From Hofstenia miamia (lineage: Eukaryota; Xenacoelomorpha; Acoela), in the NCBI GenBank assembly GCA_004352715.1, contig SCFE01000067.1, positions 1,699,820 to 1,763,819 of the forward strand: 64,000 bases of DNA, read 5' to 3'. Shown here one piece after another: positions 20,294 to 31,278 of this stretch. The notes under the pieces were generated by a model that was given only the letters and a program-made list of their open reading frames with translations, searched no databases and had not been told where the DNA came from. Numbering within the stretch: the first letter of the stretch is position 1; each line of letters opens with the position of its first letter. A program made the translations under genes and the position numbers.

Positions 20294-23162
20294 TCAAATT
20301 TAAAAACAAATCTGAAATATCAGTGGATGACACCTTAATTTTTAGTCAGTTATTTAACCATATTCGAATATTTTCTTGACATAATCTGGCTTACTGAGGT
20401 AAAAATGTAATCCTAACATTATAATACTGGTACGACAAAGTCCCAATCTGTTGGCAGATCACAGATTAATTTGAAGAAAAATTTGAAAATGAAATACAAA
20501 CACTCGTCTGAAAAAATACAGAGCCAATAATAGACATTATTTGTGAAAACCATATGGTCTTTGAATCAAAACGGAAAATTTTTTTCTTCACAATCTTTTC
20601 ACTCGTACACAAAACTCATTAAAATCAAGACTTCATTGTTATGCTAAGCTATATTTTTTTAAAATAAACAATTTTTCGCACCAAACTGAAGTCTTTGCTG
20701 TATTTTACCCATCATAAATTTTAATAAATTCAACTGTCCATGACTCGATATAGGGAAATAAAATGTCTGCGCAAAAAAATCGCATGAAATTGATCCTGAT
20801 ACCAAAAATCAAAGTTATTAATTAGTCCTTTCAAAAATATTTCGTGAGATGTTCAGATCTTTATGATTAACACTATAATATAAATAGAGCTCATAGAAGT
20901 AAACATAGAAGTCATAGACTACCTGCTGAATCGGTGTAGACTCAAAATTCGCATAGGCACACATGTTGAAATTCAAAAAAATTCTCGCAGCATGCAAAAC
21001 TGTCATGAAAAAAGATTTTGAAAATAATCAAAATTGCAAGATTTATTTTTAACTACTCAGGAATTACGGAAATCAATTATTTTTTAAATAACATTAACAG
21101 ATGTATAATTAGCTTTTGACTAAATTCTAAGGATATGCGCTTATTTCCACGTTTTCTAGTTTTATTGCTCTTGTTGACATAATTAAGTGACAACGCACCT
21201 GTTCTGTTACTAAAACATATCTTACTCACGCTTTGAATTTCAATTCTTAATTTGAATATTTAAATCAATTATTATGTATGTGAACATTCTAAACAATATA
21301 TTTGCGTCATTTGAATTCTTAGAAAATGCTTTGTATATAGGTAGCTCAAGTTATCGGCAATAGACAATGATGCTCTCAGAACAAACAATTGTGAATCATT
21401 CCCATTGGAAATATGCCAAACAATTTGTTGTATTGGGCGTTGTTTTAAGTTACTGAAAATCTGGAGGACGGAAATTGATAGTTCTGTATGTTATATTTCC
21501 TTTTTAAGTGCATGTAAATATCTCTTTACAACATGCAAGTGACAGCACTATCTACCCTAAGTTTAGCTATATGGATGTGTTTATATCTGATATTCTTCAC
21601 TTTGCAATATTGAAAAATGTCAATCGACAGGACGAAAAACAGCGCCATTGCAAATTTAAAGGCTCATTATTGATAAGCTTTATTTGTATAGTCAAAATTT
21701 TAGCATTTTTAAATTTGTGGCTATAATTTCAGATAATGAGTTGAAATGATCATGGACTGGGTAGGGCTTTTCAAAGTATTGACTGAAATTAAAAAACTTA
21801 CTATTGCGCAAATCAACTCAAATGCAGTGAACGCTATAGAATTTATAAGCAATCTGTTGAAATAAAATTGACATTTTGAGATTTTACAAGAGTATCTTAT
21901 ACTCTTCTAAAACTAAATTTAAGATGTTCAATGTCTGTGTGTAAGTTTCTAATGTGCCTAAACTTGATCTAGCACGCCGACAAATTAAAAAAATTTGGCA
22001 AGTGTCATAAAATGGGATGAATTGGCATATATTTAAATGGACTGAGGTTGGTTGGATCCTACATTTTTTTATCGCAACGTGATGATAATTATGAAGATAA
22101 TGTGCTTTACATCATGGAGGTATGAATATGAAAGATTAGTTTCCATGTATATCAAGGTGCTCAATTTATTGCAAAATCATTTCTCAAATTCAGGTAAAAC
22201 CAACATTTACTGTGGAGGAATGGAGATAAATATTTAATGTATATATGTTGCAGCTATATATATATTTAAAGAAAATTGATTTCTTGCCAAATTTAAATAC
22301 TTCTGAATTATTCATTTTTACGAGCTTTGATATAACCTATCAAAAAATTTAAGATTTACTATGAGTAATTTGTTTTTCAGCCTCACTCTTATATGATTAT
22401 TTTTAAATAACCTAACTGATTCTGAAAAAAATAAATTCATGTAACAAAATATCAATAAGTTTATGTTAATGTGAAAATGATCATCCTTTTTGAAATAAAG
22501 TATTTTACTAAATTTATGATTGCTTTACATATTTTAAGAAAGGATGAAAGAGTTAAATGAAATTCTTATTTATTTCTTAATTGCATATAATCCGAATATT
22601 ACAATTTAAAATTCATAATAATTATAGTACTAAATACACATTTACCTGAAATAACTGATCCTGCAAGTACTCCAGATATTGAATTTAATAAGTGATTCTT
22701 AAAGAGTTGAGAATGCATTGAATCATGCATAAGAAAACCTGCCTGCTGCCAAACTAAGGCAAGCATTATAGAAAGAAATGCCAAACAAAGCCTGTTGTCT
22801 GCAGATATGTGTACTCCATAAAACAATGCAAACCACATTGTAATAATGATCAACCATTTACGAGCATACCAATTTGAATCTGTTTTATAGAATCCTTCTT
22901 TATACAAATCGTTTTGAAGTTGAAATATTTCATTTATGAATGCGTCTTCTTTTTTTGGGAAAAAGCTTTTTTTATATAAATGTCTCCTTTCAAGAGTGGT
23001 TGGGGTGTGATAAGCTTTAAAAACTTCAGAGGCATCTTTTCCAATGAACTGAGTAATTATATCACCACCAGGATGCTTCTTAATGAAGCTGGTGACATCG
23101 TACCACGCTCCATCAATGCCGATATAATTCTTTCCATCCGGCGGTGGAAAAGGATTTTCCAT
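18472..23162 (-). CDS. Cytochrome b5-fused front-end desaturase, two exons
   Basis: A membrane di-iron desaturase that would introduce a double bond into a fatty acyl or sphingoid chain in the ER, taking electrons from its own cytochrome b5 domain. Exon 1 is 23162-22646, exon 2 is 19181-18472; donor TCAG|GTAAAT and acceptor ATTTAG|GCATT join in frame to 408 codons. The b5 heme motif HPGG is at residues 30-33 with the second heme His at about 52. Histidine boxes are HDSMH (146-150), HTVHH (183-187, after GSWWREE) and HIEHH (349-353). Hydrophobic segments lie around 103-145 and in the second half. Front-end enzymes usually have Gln first in box 3; here it is His. The b5 domain starts unusually close to the N-terminus, so an upstream coding exon is possible. 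Delta-6, delta-8 fatty-acyl or sphingolipid specificity cannot be told from sequence by eye. Confidence 0.92.
19389..19424. repeat. TA microsatellite with single-N join
   Basis: About 30 bases of TA followed by TTTATG and N at 19424, within the desaturase intron. Length of the repeat is probably not resolved. Confidence 0.85.
20259..20287. repeat. TA microsatellite
   Basis: About 14 TA units followed by CATATAT, in the desaturase intron. Confidence 0.85.
22128..22275 (+). repeat. Dispersed exon-like repeat, copy 1
   Basis: Closely similar to 27401-27545 (shared blocks include AAGGTGCTCAATT, CAAATTCAGGTAA and GGAATGGA-ATAAATATTTAA). It contains an open piece reading ERLVSMYIKVLNLLQNHFSNS that ends at CAG|GTAAAA, a good donor site. 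It looks like an exon end with the start of its intron, copied to two places. Gene of origin not recognised. Confidence 0.6.
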
Positions 23163-23167
23163 AATTC

Positions 23168-23169
23168 CT
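23168..23169 (-). promoter_or_regulatory. Possible splice acceptor just before the desaturase ATG
   Basis: The minus strand reads CACTAACGTATTTAG|GAATTATG: a branch-like CTAAC, then AG five bases before the start codon. Either a 5' untranslated or short coding exon lies further upstream (to the right), or the mRNA receives a spliced leader by trans-splicing. The sequence alone does not decide this. Confidence 0.4.
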
Positions 23170-23219
23170 AAATACGTTAGTGCGTATGCATTTATATATA
23201 AGACAGGTGCACGAATCAA

Positions 23220-26200
23220 ATGTGTATTAATAAATTAATCAGTGACTCTACCTATTCAATAACCTAATGAGATGGGAATACAATGTATCAAAAGTGAGAT
23301 GTAAAGCCAAATTATTGTTGTTGACTTAGTTTCAAAGTCGAACAAGCGATTTTCAACTTTTTACTAAAACTATGAAATAGATCTTGTATTTGTCACAATT
23401 TACAGTGCCAATATTCAGATTTCTAGAAATATAAATAATGCATTCGATCTATTCTATAAATGTAGATTTGAAGAAAAAATATATTATTTTCAAAAATTAG
23501 CAACATTTCATTCAATAATAAGTTATTTTACAATTGCAAAAGAAGAGAATACAAATTATAGGTTATTGGATAAAATTGCTGATTTCACTGTTGTTAATAG
23601 GCCTACTATTATAATTCATATAAATTAATTCATAAGAAACTTCGACCATTTAGGGTACTTCATTTACATGTATGTTATTATTCATTTATAGCCTCGATCA
23701 TTAGTAATAAAATTTTTTAAAATGTATTGAGGAAAATGTATTTATTCTCACTATGTTCTTACTGGTTACTACAAAGTCGTTCCGATTCAAAAGAAGACAA
23801 AGACTAAGGATGACGTCTGTTTGTAACCATGACATCAAGTTTCCAATACATGCATAATTTAGAAGTCATTGCTATTTTATATCTTCGTTTTAAGATTTAA
23901 AAAATATTATTGGAGTCGCGTTTTAATACATTTAAACTAAATTGTAAATTATTCTATTGAACTAGGAAATGTTAATTATTTAAGAGGATATAAAGTGCAT
24001 TTAAGAATCCTTAACAATCAAACTATTAAAAGAATACTAATTATGCATTTGTTTCTAAAGCATTTCGTTCCATGAGAACATGTTCATTCAACCTGGAAAA
24101 CCTTAAGCTTCAAGAAGTAGTCTAATATTTCGGATTGTTGACATTGATAATGAGCATGGTCTGATCCTTAGAAATGTCCTAACAAACTCAAACTTGGCAA
24201 ACGTAGAACATACTCACAAATATTTCATTAAAACATGGAAAGTACTTTGCAAATACTTTACATGTTTGACAGTTATTTGCAAAATTTTGTAAATACATGA
24301 TATATATATGATAAACATAACTATATATAAAAATCTTGCAGAACTAGAATAATTTTTAAATTTGAAATGCTTAAGTATGATTTGTTTTAAAAGTGCGAAC
24401 ACTCATTGTACTTACAGTTAAGCAATTTATATCTTTATTTTCAAGTCGCATCATATTGATAAATAAATTATTTTGAAAAAATATTTAATTTTTATATTAT
24501 AATTTTAATAAAATTGGAAGTTTATAGATGGCCTTTATAGTAGCCTTTTTTCTTTTAGGAATATTAAGACCAAAGAAGATTTGATGTGACAATTTAATCT
24601 CAAGGCCTGCCAGTCCCAGGAAAATTTGAGCCCAAACATAACCTGGCCCAGCCAACTTAAAGAACAATTAGCTAAAAACTGTGACCCGATCTTCAGCTCG
24701 CAGCGCTATTACCTTTGGCCCAGTACGGCCCACAGCCCACATACTTTCTTTGATCCAGCTCAGCTCACGTGGACCGGATAAACAAGTAGGCCGCCTCCAT
24801 CCTTGAGTAAAATTGTATTGTAAAATATGTTGCTTTACTTCTTAAACTTATTAAATAGTTGCAAAGTTTAATCAAATGTTTCCCGAACACAAACCTAGCT
24901 AAGTATTGGCCAGAGTTGGAATTTGGTTGAGTCTAAACTACTAAGTCATCAATGACATTTGAAACAAGGCCGAAAACAACCAATGAGTAAAATATGCTGA
25001 AAATACAAATGCTTGAAGAAACGCTTTATTGACTGTAGAAAGCAGTGAAAAGCACAAAAAATTAAGGTAACATATCTTCATTTTCAGGAGTTGATTACAT
25101 TCATTCAAAATGAAAAATTCACACCATGTACAAAGCAATATTAAGAATGATTATATTGATATTTTGCTAAGAACTCATTATTAGTCAGGTTATCATTTGG
25201 CTTTTAAGAGTCAAATCAATATAATTGCTAAAAGATACAATTAAACTACGAACTAAATATGTAATATATATAAAATAACTGTGTGTGTGTCTATGTATGT
25301 AGCAAGCTCAGTGTAAAAAATCTATAAATGTGCTTAGCATGTTTGTGTCTCCGATTGTGATACGTCGTTTCTCGATGTAAAGGATGAGGGAGGGCTTAAG
25401 CCCTCTGTTTTTGAAAATCAAAATTATTTTTATTTAATTTTATCTACAAATTTTTTTTAATTTTCTTATCGTCTTAGTACATTGTAAAACAAATTACTAC
25501 ACAATTATTACAATATTCAATGTATGTTTTAAAAAAATTCCAAATTATTTTGCTAGTAATTCATTTATTAGATTTCACAGCAATTAGTCACATGAATTTT
25601 GTATATCAATGCATACAATACATGTAAATATGCGCTTTGAAAATTTGTTCCAAAATTTTAGTGTTAAATAATAAAAATTTTGCAAAAACAAGACTTTTGT
25701 CATTATCACATCAAGAATACATTATCTCAGATATGAAGTTGGTGATTAACTATTCAGTATCTTTCGGAGATGACGAGTAACTCAAAAAATACTTTCGCAA
25801 GAGTGAATTTTTCCTTATTTTGAAATGGATAATGTTTAGACTCAGACAACTGTTGAAGGATTTCATTAATGAAATTGAGAACATTATTTACTCAAAGTAA
25901 TTTTATTTACAATTGTTTCTGTTTTCGCCTTTCAATATGCATGTTGTACAAGAAACTTTAGCTTAGAAAAACTCTGAAAAAATACTAAAAGAATGTTGCA
26001 AACAGAATATTTGTGAAGGATTCTGCACTGAAAACTAATTTATGGAAGAAACCTTTTTCATGAAAGTAGTCTTGCGTACAAAAGAATACCAGCTTTCTTA
26101 AATTTTTGAAGGCTTATTTTACACATTATTTAATCGAATTTTAAACTTGGTACTAGTAGTTAGAACAATGAAATTATTTCAAGAAAACTTGTTAAAATTT

Positions 26201-27300
26201 TGAAATTGAAGTAAATTAAAAAGAAATGTTGTGACTGAAAACTTACAAGTCTAAGCAAACCATAATATTTTCAAAAATTTTTATTCAGTGGCTATCCCTT
26301 AAAGAGCTTGTTGTCTTTGTAAGGTTACAAACCATTTTTACCTTTTCAAACTTTTGTTCATATTCGCAAATTTGGAAATCGTGAGCAGTGGAATATTTAT
26401 TGGTAAATGTGCTAGAACCAAATTGGACTTAATCGTATTGCTTTGGCTGAAGTATTTGAAAAGATTAACTATTGTTCCTTGAAACTAACATTTCTTAAAG
26501 GAATTAAATACTCTTTATACCTAATGTTCATATAATTTTAAGTCCTAGCTGATGGGCGCATTACAGAAATTTAGCTGTTTCCTTATACATAGATAGATAT
26601 CCTAAGTTCACTTGCAAAATCTGAGGTAGTGCTGATCAAGGCAAGGCGATTGGAGGATTCGTGCAAAGGCACAAGCGTGCCTTAAGACGTAAGTGAAAGA
26701 GGTGACACTCCCTTCTGATTTTACATATCTTTATTAGTGCGTGAGGTATGAACTCTTAAAATGTTTCTCAAGAATTCAAAAAAAAAATTTAAAAATTCCA
26801 AAGCAGGTTAAGGCTATTGATGCTTAATTCCTTATACGTGCTCAAATAAAAAACAATCGTGCCTCCCGCCCCTGATTTTTAAGGGTTTTTGACACCATTG
26901 TTTCAAGTAATGCACAATAAATCTGAATAAAGTAAGATTCATTCAATTTCCAAAATATATTTGAAAAATATATTGCATAAATGCAATTAGCCTGATGAAC
27001 TAGAGGAGAGGGGGAAGTAATAAAATTAAAATCTGATACGACTGTGTCTGTAGGTAGCAATAACTTTAGAAATAGTTGTGTATTTACATCATCCAATCAA
27101 ATTTAAATTTTATTCTCTTTTAGCTGCAATGATATGGATATTGAAAAATTGCATAACATTTTCTGTCTCGTGGAAATAAATACTTAATTTAGTTCATAAA
27201 AATAAGAAAGAGATTAATAAGCTATTAATGTCCTGAGCAACTAAAATAAGCGACTTATAAAGATACTGTTTTCGTTAGAAAATATAGAAATAAATAAATA
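23220..27300. other. AT-rich intergenic DNA
   Basis: About 4 kb with only short open frames (62-84 codons) and no domain I recognise. One GC-rich patch is listed separately. Confidence 0.55.
24590..24800. other. GC-rich patch in AT-rich DNA
   Basis: About 200 bases clearly richer in GC than the surroundings, with repeated GGCCCA/AGCCCA motifs (CTGGCCCAGCC, TTTGGCCCAGTACGGCCCACAGCCCAC). No open frame or tRNA fold was found. It may be a fragment of an interspersed repeat; GGGC/GCCC-rich text also occurs near 34680-34740 and 63700-63735. Confidence 0.4.
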
Positions 27301-27328
27301 AATATATATATATATATATATATATATN
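27301..27328. repeat. TA microsatellite with single-N join
   Basis: TA repeat ending in a lone N at 27328, marking an unresolved join. Confidence 0.85.
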
Positions 27329-27400
27329 AAGAATGTACAAGAAGTTCAAGAAATCTCGTTTTCACATGTGGTCATGGAGGTGATCAAATTAAATTCGATG
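27329..27400 (+). repeat. Exon-like segment with an inverted copy at 30850-30915
   Basis: Starts at the N join. It reads openly in one frame (ECTRSSRNLVFTCGHGGDQ) and runs into the repeat at 27401. The minus strand of 30850-30915 carries a diverged copy (shared AAGAATGT-CAAGAAGTTCAA and GAGGTGATCAA), where the frame is stopped. It may be a fragment of an unknown exon or of a transposon end. Confidence 0.5.
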
Positions 27401-27545
27401 AAAGATTAGTTTACATGTATATTAAGGTGCTCAATTCATTGCGAAATCACTTCTCAAATTCAGGTAAGATCAACATTTACTGTAGAGGAATGGAAATAAA
27501 TATTTAATGTATATATCTTGTAACTATGTATAGTTAAAGAAATTT
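27401..27545 (+). repeat. Dispersed exon-like repeat, copy 2
   Basis: Homologue of 22128-22275 in the same orientation. The open piece ERLVYMYIKVLNSLRNHFSNS ends at CAG|GTAAGA. Differences include both silent and replacement changes. Confidence 0.6.
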
Positions 27546-27547
27546 TA

Positions 27548-27548
27548 A

Positions 27549-27598
<50 letters not shown>
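27548..27598. repeat. Imperfect TA microsatellite
   Basis: About 50 bases of TA interrupted by AAATA and GTA. Confidence 0.85.
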
Positions 27599-27599
<1 letters not shown>

Positions 27600-27609
27600 C
27601 AATTTTATA

Positions 27610-28655
27610 AACAAAATAATTTTCTTATTAAAATTCAGCAAAAATGATATTGAAGAAATTGGACTTCTATAAATTGCAAATAATGTATAATTGGAAAATG
27701 ACGTTAATTTTTTATTTATAAGTGTTACTATGTATTAGCAGTAAGCTTGAAAGGTTTATAAACTTATACATATATCTTCAACTAAACATCAAAAACGAGC
27801 CAATTAGATGAATGTTACATGCATGTACATTATATGATATGCATATTGTTGTTTTCATCAAACATATTTGTACATAACGTAAGTAAACATCAAACCATAG
27901 TGAAATTCAATGAATAAAAGGTCTTTAACAACATAGCGACAAGCTATGATATGATTATAACACTATCAATTCTGCTACAATTGTGGTAGTCTATATAAAG
28001 ACGCAATTTCTTACACGTCGTATCATTGTCAGAAAGATTGATCAACCCTAATCCCTAGTTCACTTCACTAATAAAAGTTATCTGCTCAGAGAAATGATCA
28101 AAAAATGTCTCTCACTACATCGAGACATATTGTTAATGTTAATGAGGAGAAATATTGAATAAGCTTACAAGAGGTATTGATATTTGGTCACCCTAGAGAA
28201 TTGAGAAGTTTTTCGTCACTTAATGAAAATGTCTCCATCCCCTTTTGAAATTACTTTTACTTTCCTTCGGCAATTCTTAATATCTACAGGTAAAATCAGG
28301 TCAGCCATCAACTGCAGAAGTCGAAAGAGTTTCTTCTAAACAGACGAACTCCTAGCTGGTGATTGGCAACGTAAACTGGCATTTTGTAAAATAACGTAGT
28401 CATGCATGTTAACAATCTTCAGAATTAAAATCCTTTGATTATCATTTTTTTATAATACTTTAGGTCGACAAAAAGTCGCAAAGGCACATTTCTCGATCGA
28501 TTTCTAAGCAAAATCCGATTCCTAGGTTAGTAAGTGAACTATCATACTCATCACCAATATCCAAGTGTAAGGATATAGGTATAATGAATAGAAAGATGAT
28601 AACTTCTGTTGTAATAAATGAGCGCTGAACAACTTTAGAGAATTGCTGTGTTTAA
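27610..28655 (+). repeat. 1-kb near-identical direct duplication, copy 1
   Basis: Identical to 28661-29706 (offset 1051) except for three single-base differences that I could find. The copy ends at the lone N at 28656. No gene is visible inside. Probably the same locus placed twice by the assembler; see copy 2. Confidence 0.9.
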
Positions 28656-28660
28656 NTATC

Positions 28661-29706
28661 AACAAAATAATTTTCTTATTAAAATTCAGCAAAAATGATA
28701 TTGAAGAAATTGGACTTCTATAAATTGCAAATAATGTATAATTGGAAAATGACGTTAATTTTTTATTTATAAGTGTTACTATGTATTAGCAGTAAGCTTG
28801 AAAGGTTTATAAACTTATACATATATCTTCAACTAAACATCAAAAACGAGCCAATTAGATGAATGTTACATGCATGTACATTATATGATATGCATATTGT
28901 TGTTTTCATCAAACATATTTGTACATAACGTAAGTAAACATCAAACCATAGTGAAATTCAATGAATAAAAGGTCTTTAACAACATAGCGACAAGCTATGA
29001 TATGATTATAACACTATCAATTCTGCTACAATTGTGGTAGTCTATATAAAGACGCAATTTCTTACACGTCGTATCATTGTCAGAAAGATTGATCAACCCT
29101 AATCCCTAGTTCACTTCACTAATAAAAGTTATCTGCTCAGAGAAATGATCAAAAAATGTCTCTCACTACATCGAGACATATTGTTAATGTTAATGAGGAG
29201 AAATATTGAATAAGCTTTCAAGAGGTATTGATATTTGGTCACCCTAAAGAATTGAGAAGTTTTTCGTCACTTAATGAAAATGTCTCCATCCCCTTTTGAA
29301 ATTACTTTTACTTTCCTTCGGCAATTCTTAATATCTACAGGTAAAATCAGGTCAGCCATCAACTGCAGAAGTCGAAAGAGTTTCTTCTAAACAGACGAAC
29401 TCCTAGCTGGTGATTGGCAACGTAAACTGGCATTTTGTAAAATAACGTAGTCATGCATGTTAACAATCTTCAGAATTAAAATCCTTTGATTATCATTTTT
29501 TTATAATACTTTAGGTCGACAAAAAGTCGCAAAGGCACATTTCTCGATCGATTTCTAAGCAAAATCCGATTCCTAGGTTAGTAAGTGAACTATCATACTC
29601 ATCACCAATATCCAATTGTAAGGATATAGGTATAATGAATAGAAAGATGATAACTTCTGTTGTAATAAATGAGCGCTGAACAACTTTAGAGAATTGCTGT
29701 GTTTAA
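28661..29706 (+). repeat. 1-kb near-identical direct duplication, copy 2
   Basis: Second copy, starting five bases after the N at 28656. Differences from copy 1: CTTTCAAGAGG for CTTACAAGAGG, CCTAAAGAA for CCTAGAGAA, CCAATTGTAA for CCAAGTGTAA. A haplotype pair placed in tandem, or a very recent duplication, would explain this. Confidence 0.9.
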
Positions 29707-30394
29707 AATATAGATGAATGAAGTAAAATAGAACGTAAAATTTCCTTAGGCACGGACACGGACTAGTAGTCCGTGGTTCAGGTAAATCATATTAAGAGAA
29801 ATAATTTACCTAAGACGTAATAAACTCCTTATTGCTTAAAAATTGTCTATAGTGATTGTTCAACATGAAACGGCACCACTTTATAATGCACACTCTGTTG
29901 AAAAAGCTGCAGGGTTAATCTTAGAAAACCTCAAATAAAATTTTTTGAAAATATGAGAATTTACATGTTTCGGATTTATGTATGGGAAAGCTTAATTGCT
30001 GATATTAATTATGATTATAGAAAAAAAATTTTACATATCACATTAATTGGATATTTTGAAAAGAGAGTATGCCAATAAATCGAAATCATTAATTATTAAA
30101 AAAGAGTTTTCTATTTCTTTAATATGTTCATTAAATGAATTCTTTAATGAAGTAAAAATAGTTGATTGAATTTTATGTATTCAGATACGATGCTGTTCAT
30201 GGTATCCTTTGCAATAACTGATGCATTCAAAGGCATTTTTCATCATTGTGAGTGATATCGAGAAATTTTTAGTTGCTTGATTAAGCATACAGTGTTGGGG
30301 AGCTCAAACTTCTAAAGAATTTTCAAAGTTCTGACTTTGGATACGGCGCACTTCAACAGTGGTTGTGTATTCTATCTATAGAAAAAGAATTAAT
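29707..30394. other. AT-rich intergenic DNA
   Basis: No open frame above about 60 codons and no repeat boundary recognised, apart from a GGACACGGACTAGTAGTCCGTGG near-palindrome around 29753-29776. Confidence 0.5.
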
Positions 30395-30575
30395 TGAAGC
30401 TAGCTGTTGCTCCCATGGTCTTTAGACCTCCTGATTTTCCTAGCATTCATGTATAGGGAGAATTCAAAAAATGTAATTTTCATTGAAGAATAGTTAACAC
30501 TTTCAAGTGCTTCCGACACAAGATTAATATTTAACCCAAATGTTCACCCTTATATGAGAGCACAGCACATTTACC
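30395..30575 (+). repeat. Interspersed repeat family A, copy 1
   Basis: Starts GAAGCTAGCTGTTGCTCCCATG and contains AAATGTTCACCCTTATATGAGAGC. Diverged copies lie at 50742-50905 (same strand) and 40690-40880 (inverted). The ends are not defined, and there is no coding sequence, so a MITE or SINE-like element is likely. Confidence 0.5.
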
Positions 30576-30849
30576 AAAACAGACATATATTAATATCCTA
30601 AGATTTCCGAAGCACTTAATAGTCTTGACGAAAATTGTTTAAAAATTTGGATGAAGTATTTCTTGTATATTTATAAATTTGCTTAAGATATTCCCATACA
30701 TACAGGATGGCTTATAAGGAATGATATATTTAATCTGATTATTATAAATCAATGAAATTTCAACAATTTATTTATTAAAATGCCACAGAAGTCATAATAA
30801 ATTCTTAGGCAGTTTACTCATCGCTCAATAGCAAGATAGCATCTGGTAT

Positions 30850-30915
30850 TTAAATTGATCACCTCAATGATCATCTTTAAAAAAGAGATTTTTTGAACTT
30901 CTTGAACATTCTTTG
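30850..30915 (-). repeat. Inverted diverged copy of 27329-27400
   Basis: On the minus strand this matches 27329-27400 over about 65 bases with roughly one base in five changed. The open frame of the other copy is broken here by TGA. Confidence 0.5.
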
Positions 30916-30922
30916 TTTTCAG

Positions 30923-30952
30923 GTCTCCCAAGCTTGCTTCCACAAAGTGGTG
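30923..30952 (+). other. Candidate 30-nt microexon
   Basis: A strong acceptor context (ATTCTTTGTTTTCAG) ends at 30922 and a GTAAGC donor follows at 30953. The 30 bases between are a multiple of three and one frame has no stop. Nothing links it to another exon here, so it may be chance. Confidence 0.2.
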
Positions 30953-31278
30953 GTAAGCTCTAGCTATTGTCAGAAAATTTGGTGTCATTATGTACTGTTA
31001 TGTGCGCTTATAAATTTTATTGTTGAAAATGTAAATTATTTTATTTTACCAGAATTGTAAACTAATTTCAGTTATTTAGAAAGTACGATTAGGTTTCGTT
31101 TATTGCGTAATCTTAGTAGGCTATCGGACACTTTTCTTTTAAGATTTGAAACTTAATCCGGTTTGATATCAGCAATCTACACTAGTTCGCTGCTGTTTAA
31201 ACTAGTTCAAACGAAGATACCGCCCTGCTTGACGTTTAGTAACTAAATTTAGCAACATCGAGTCAGATAACGTAAATT

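Larger units (their letters stand above)
19182..22645 (-). other. Intron of the desaturase gene (3464 bp)
   Basis: Bounded by GT (22645-22644) and AG (19183-19182) on the minus strand; joining the flanking coding parts keeps the frame and gives an unbroken GSVISG-ING-SWW sequence typical of the family. The intron holds a TA microsatellite with a single N at 19424, another TA run at 20259-20287, and an exon-like dispersed repeat near 22128-22275. No nested gene is convincing. Confidence 0.88.

Noticed and set aside
24590-24800. GC-rich patch as a CpG-island promoter
   Set aside because: It has few CG dinucleotides and no gene starts next to it, so a repeat fragment is more likely.
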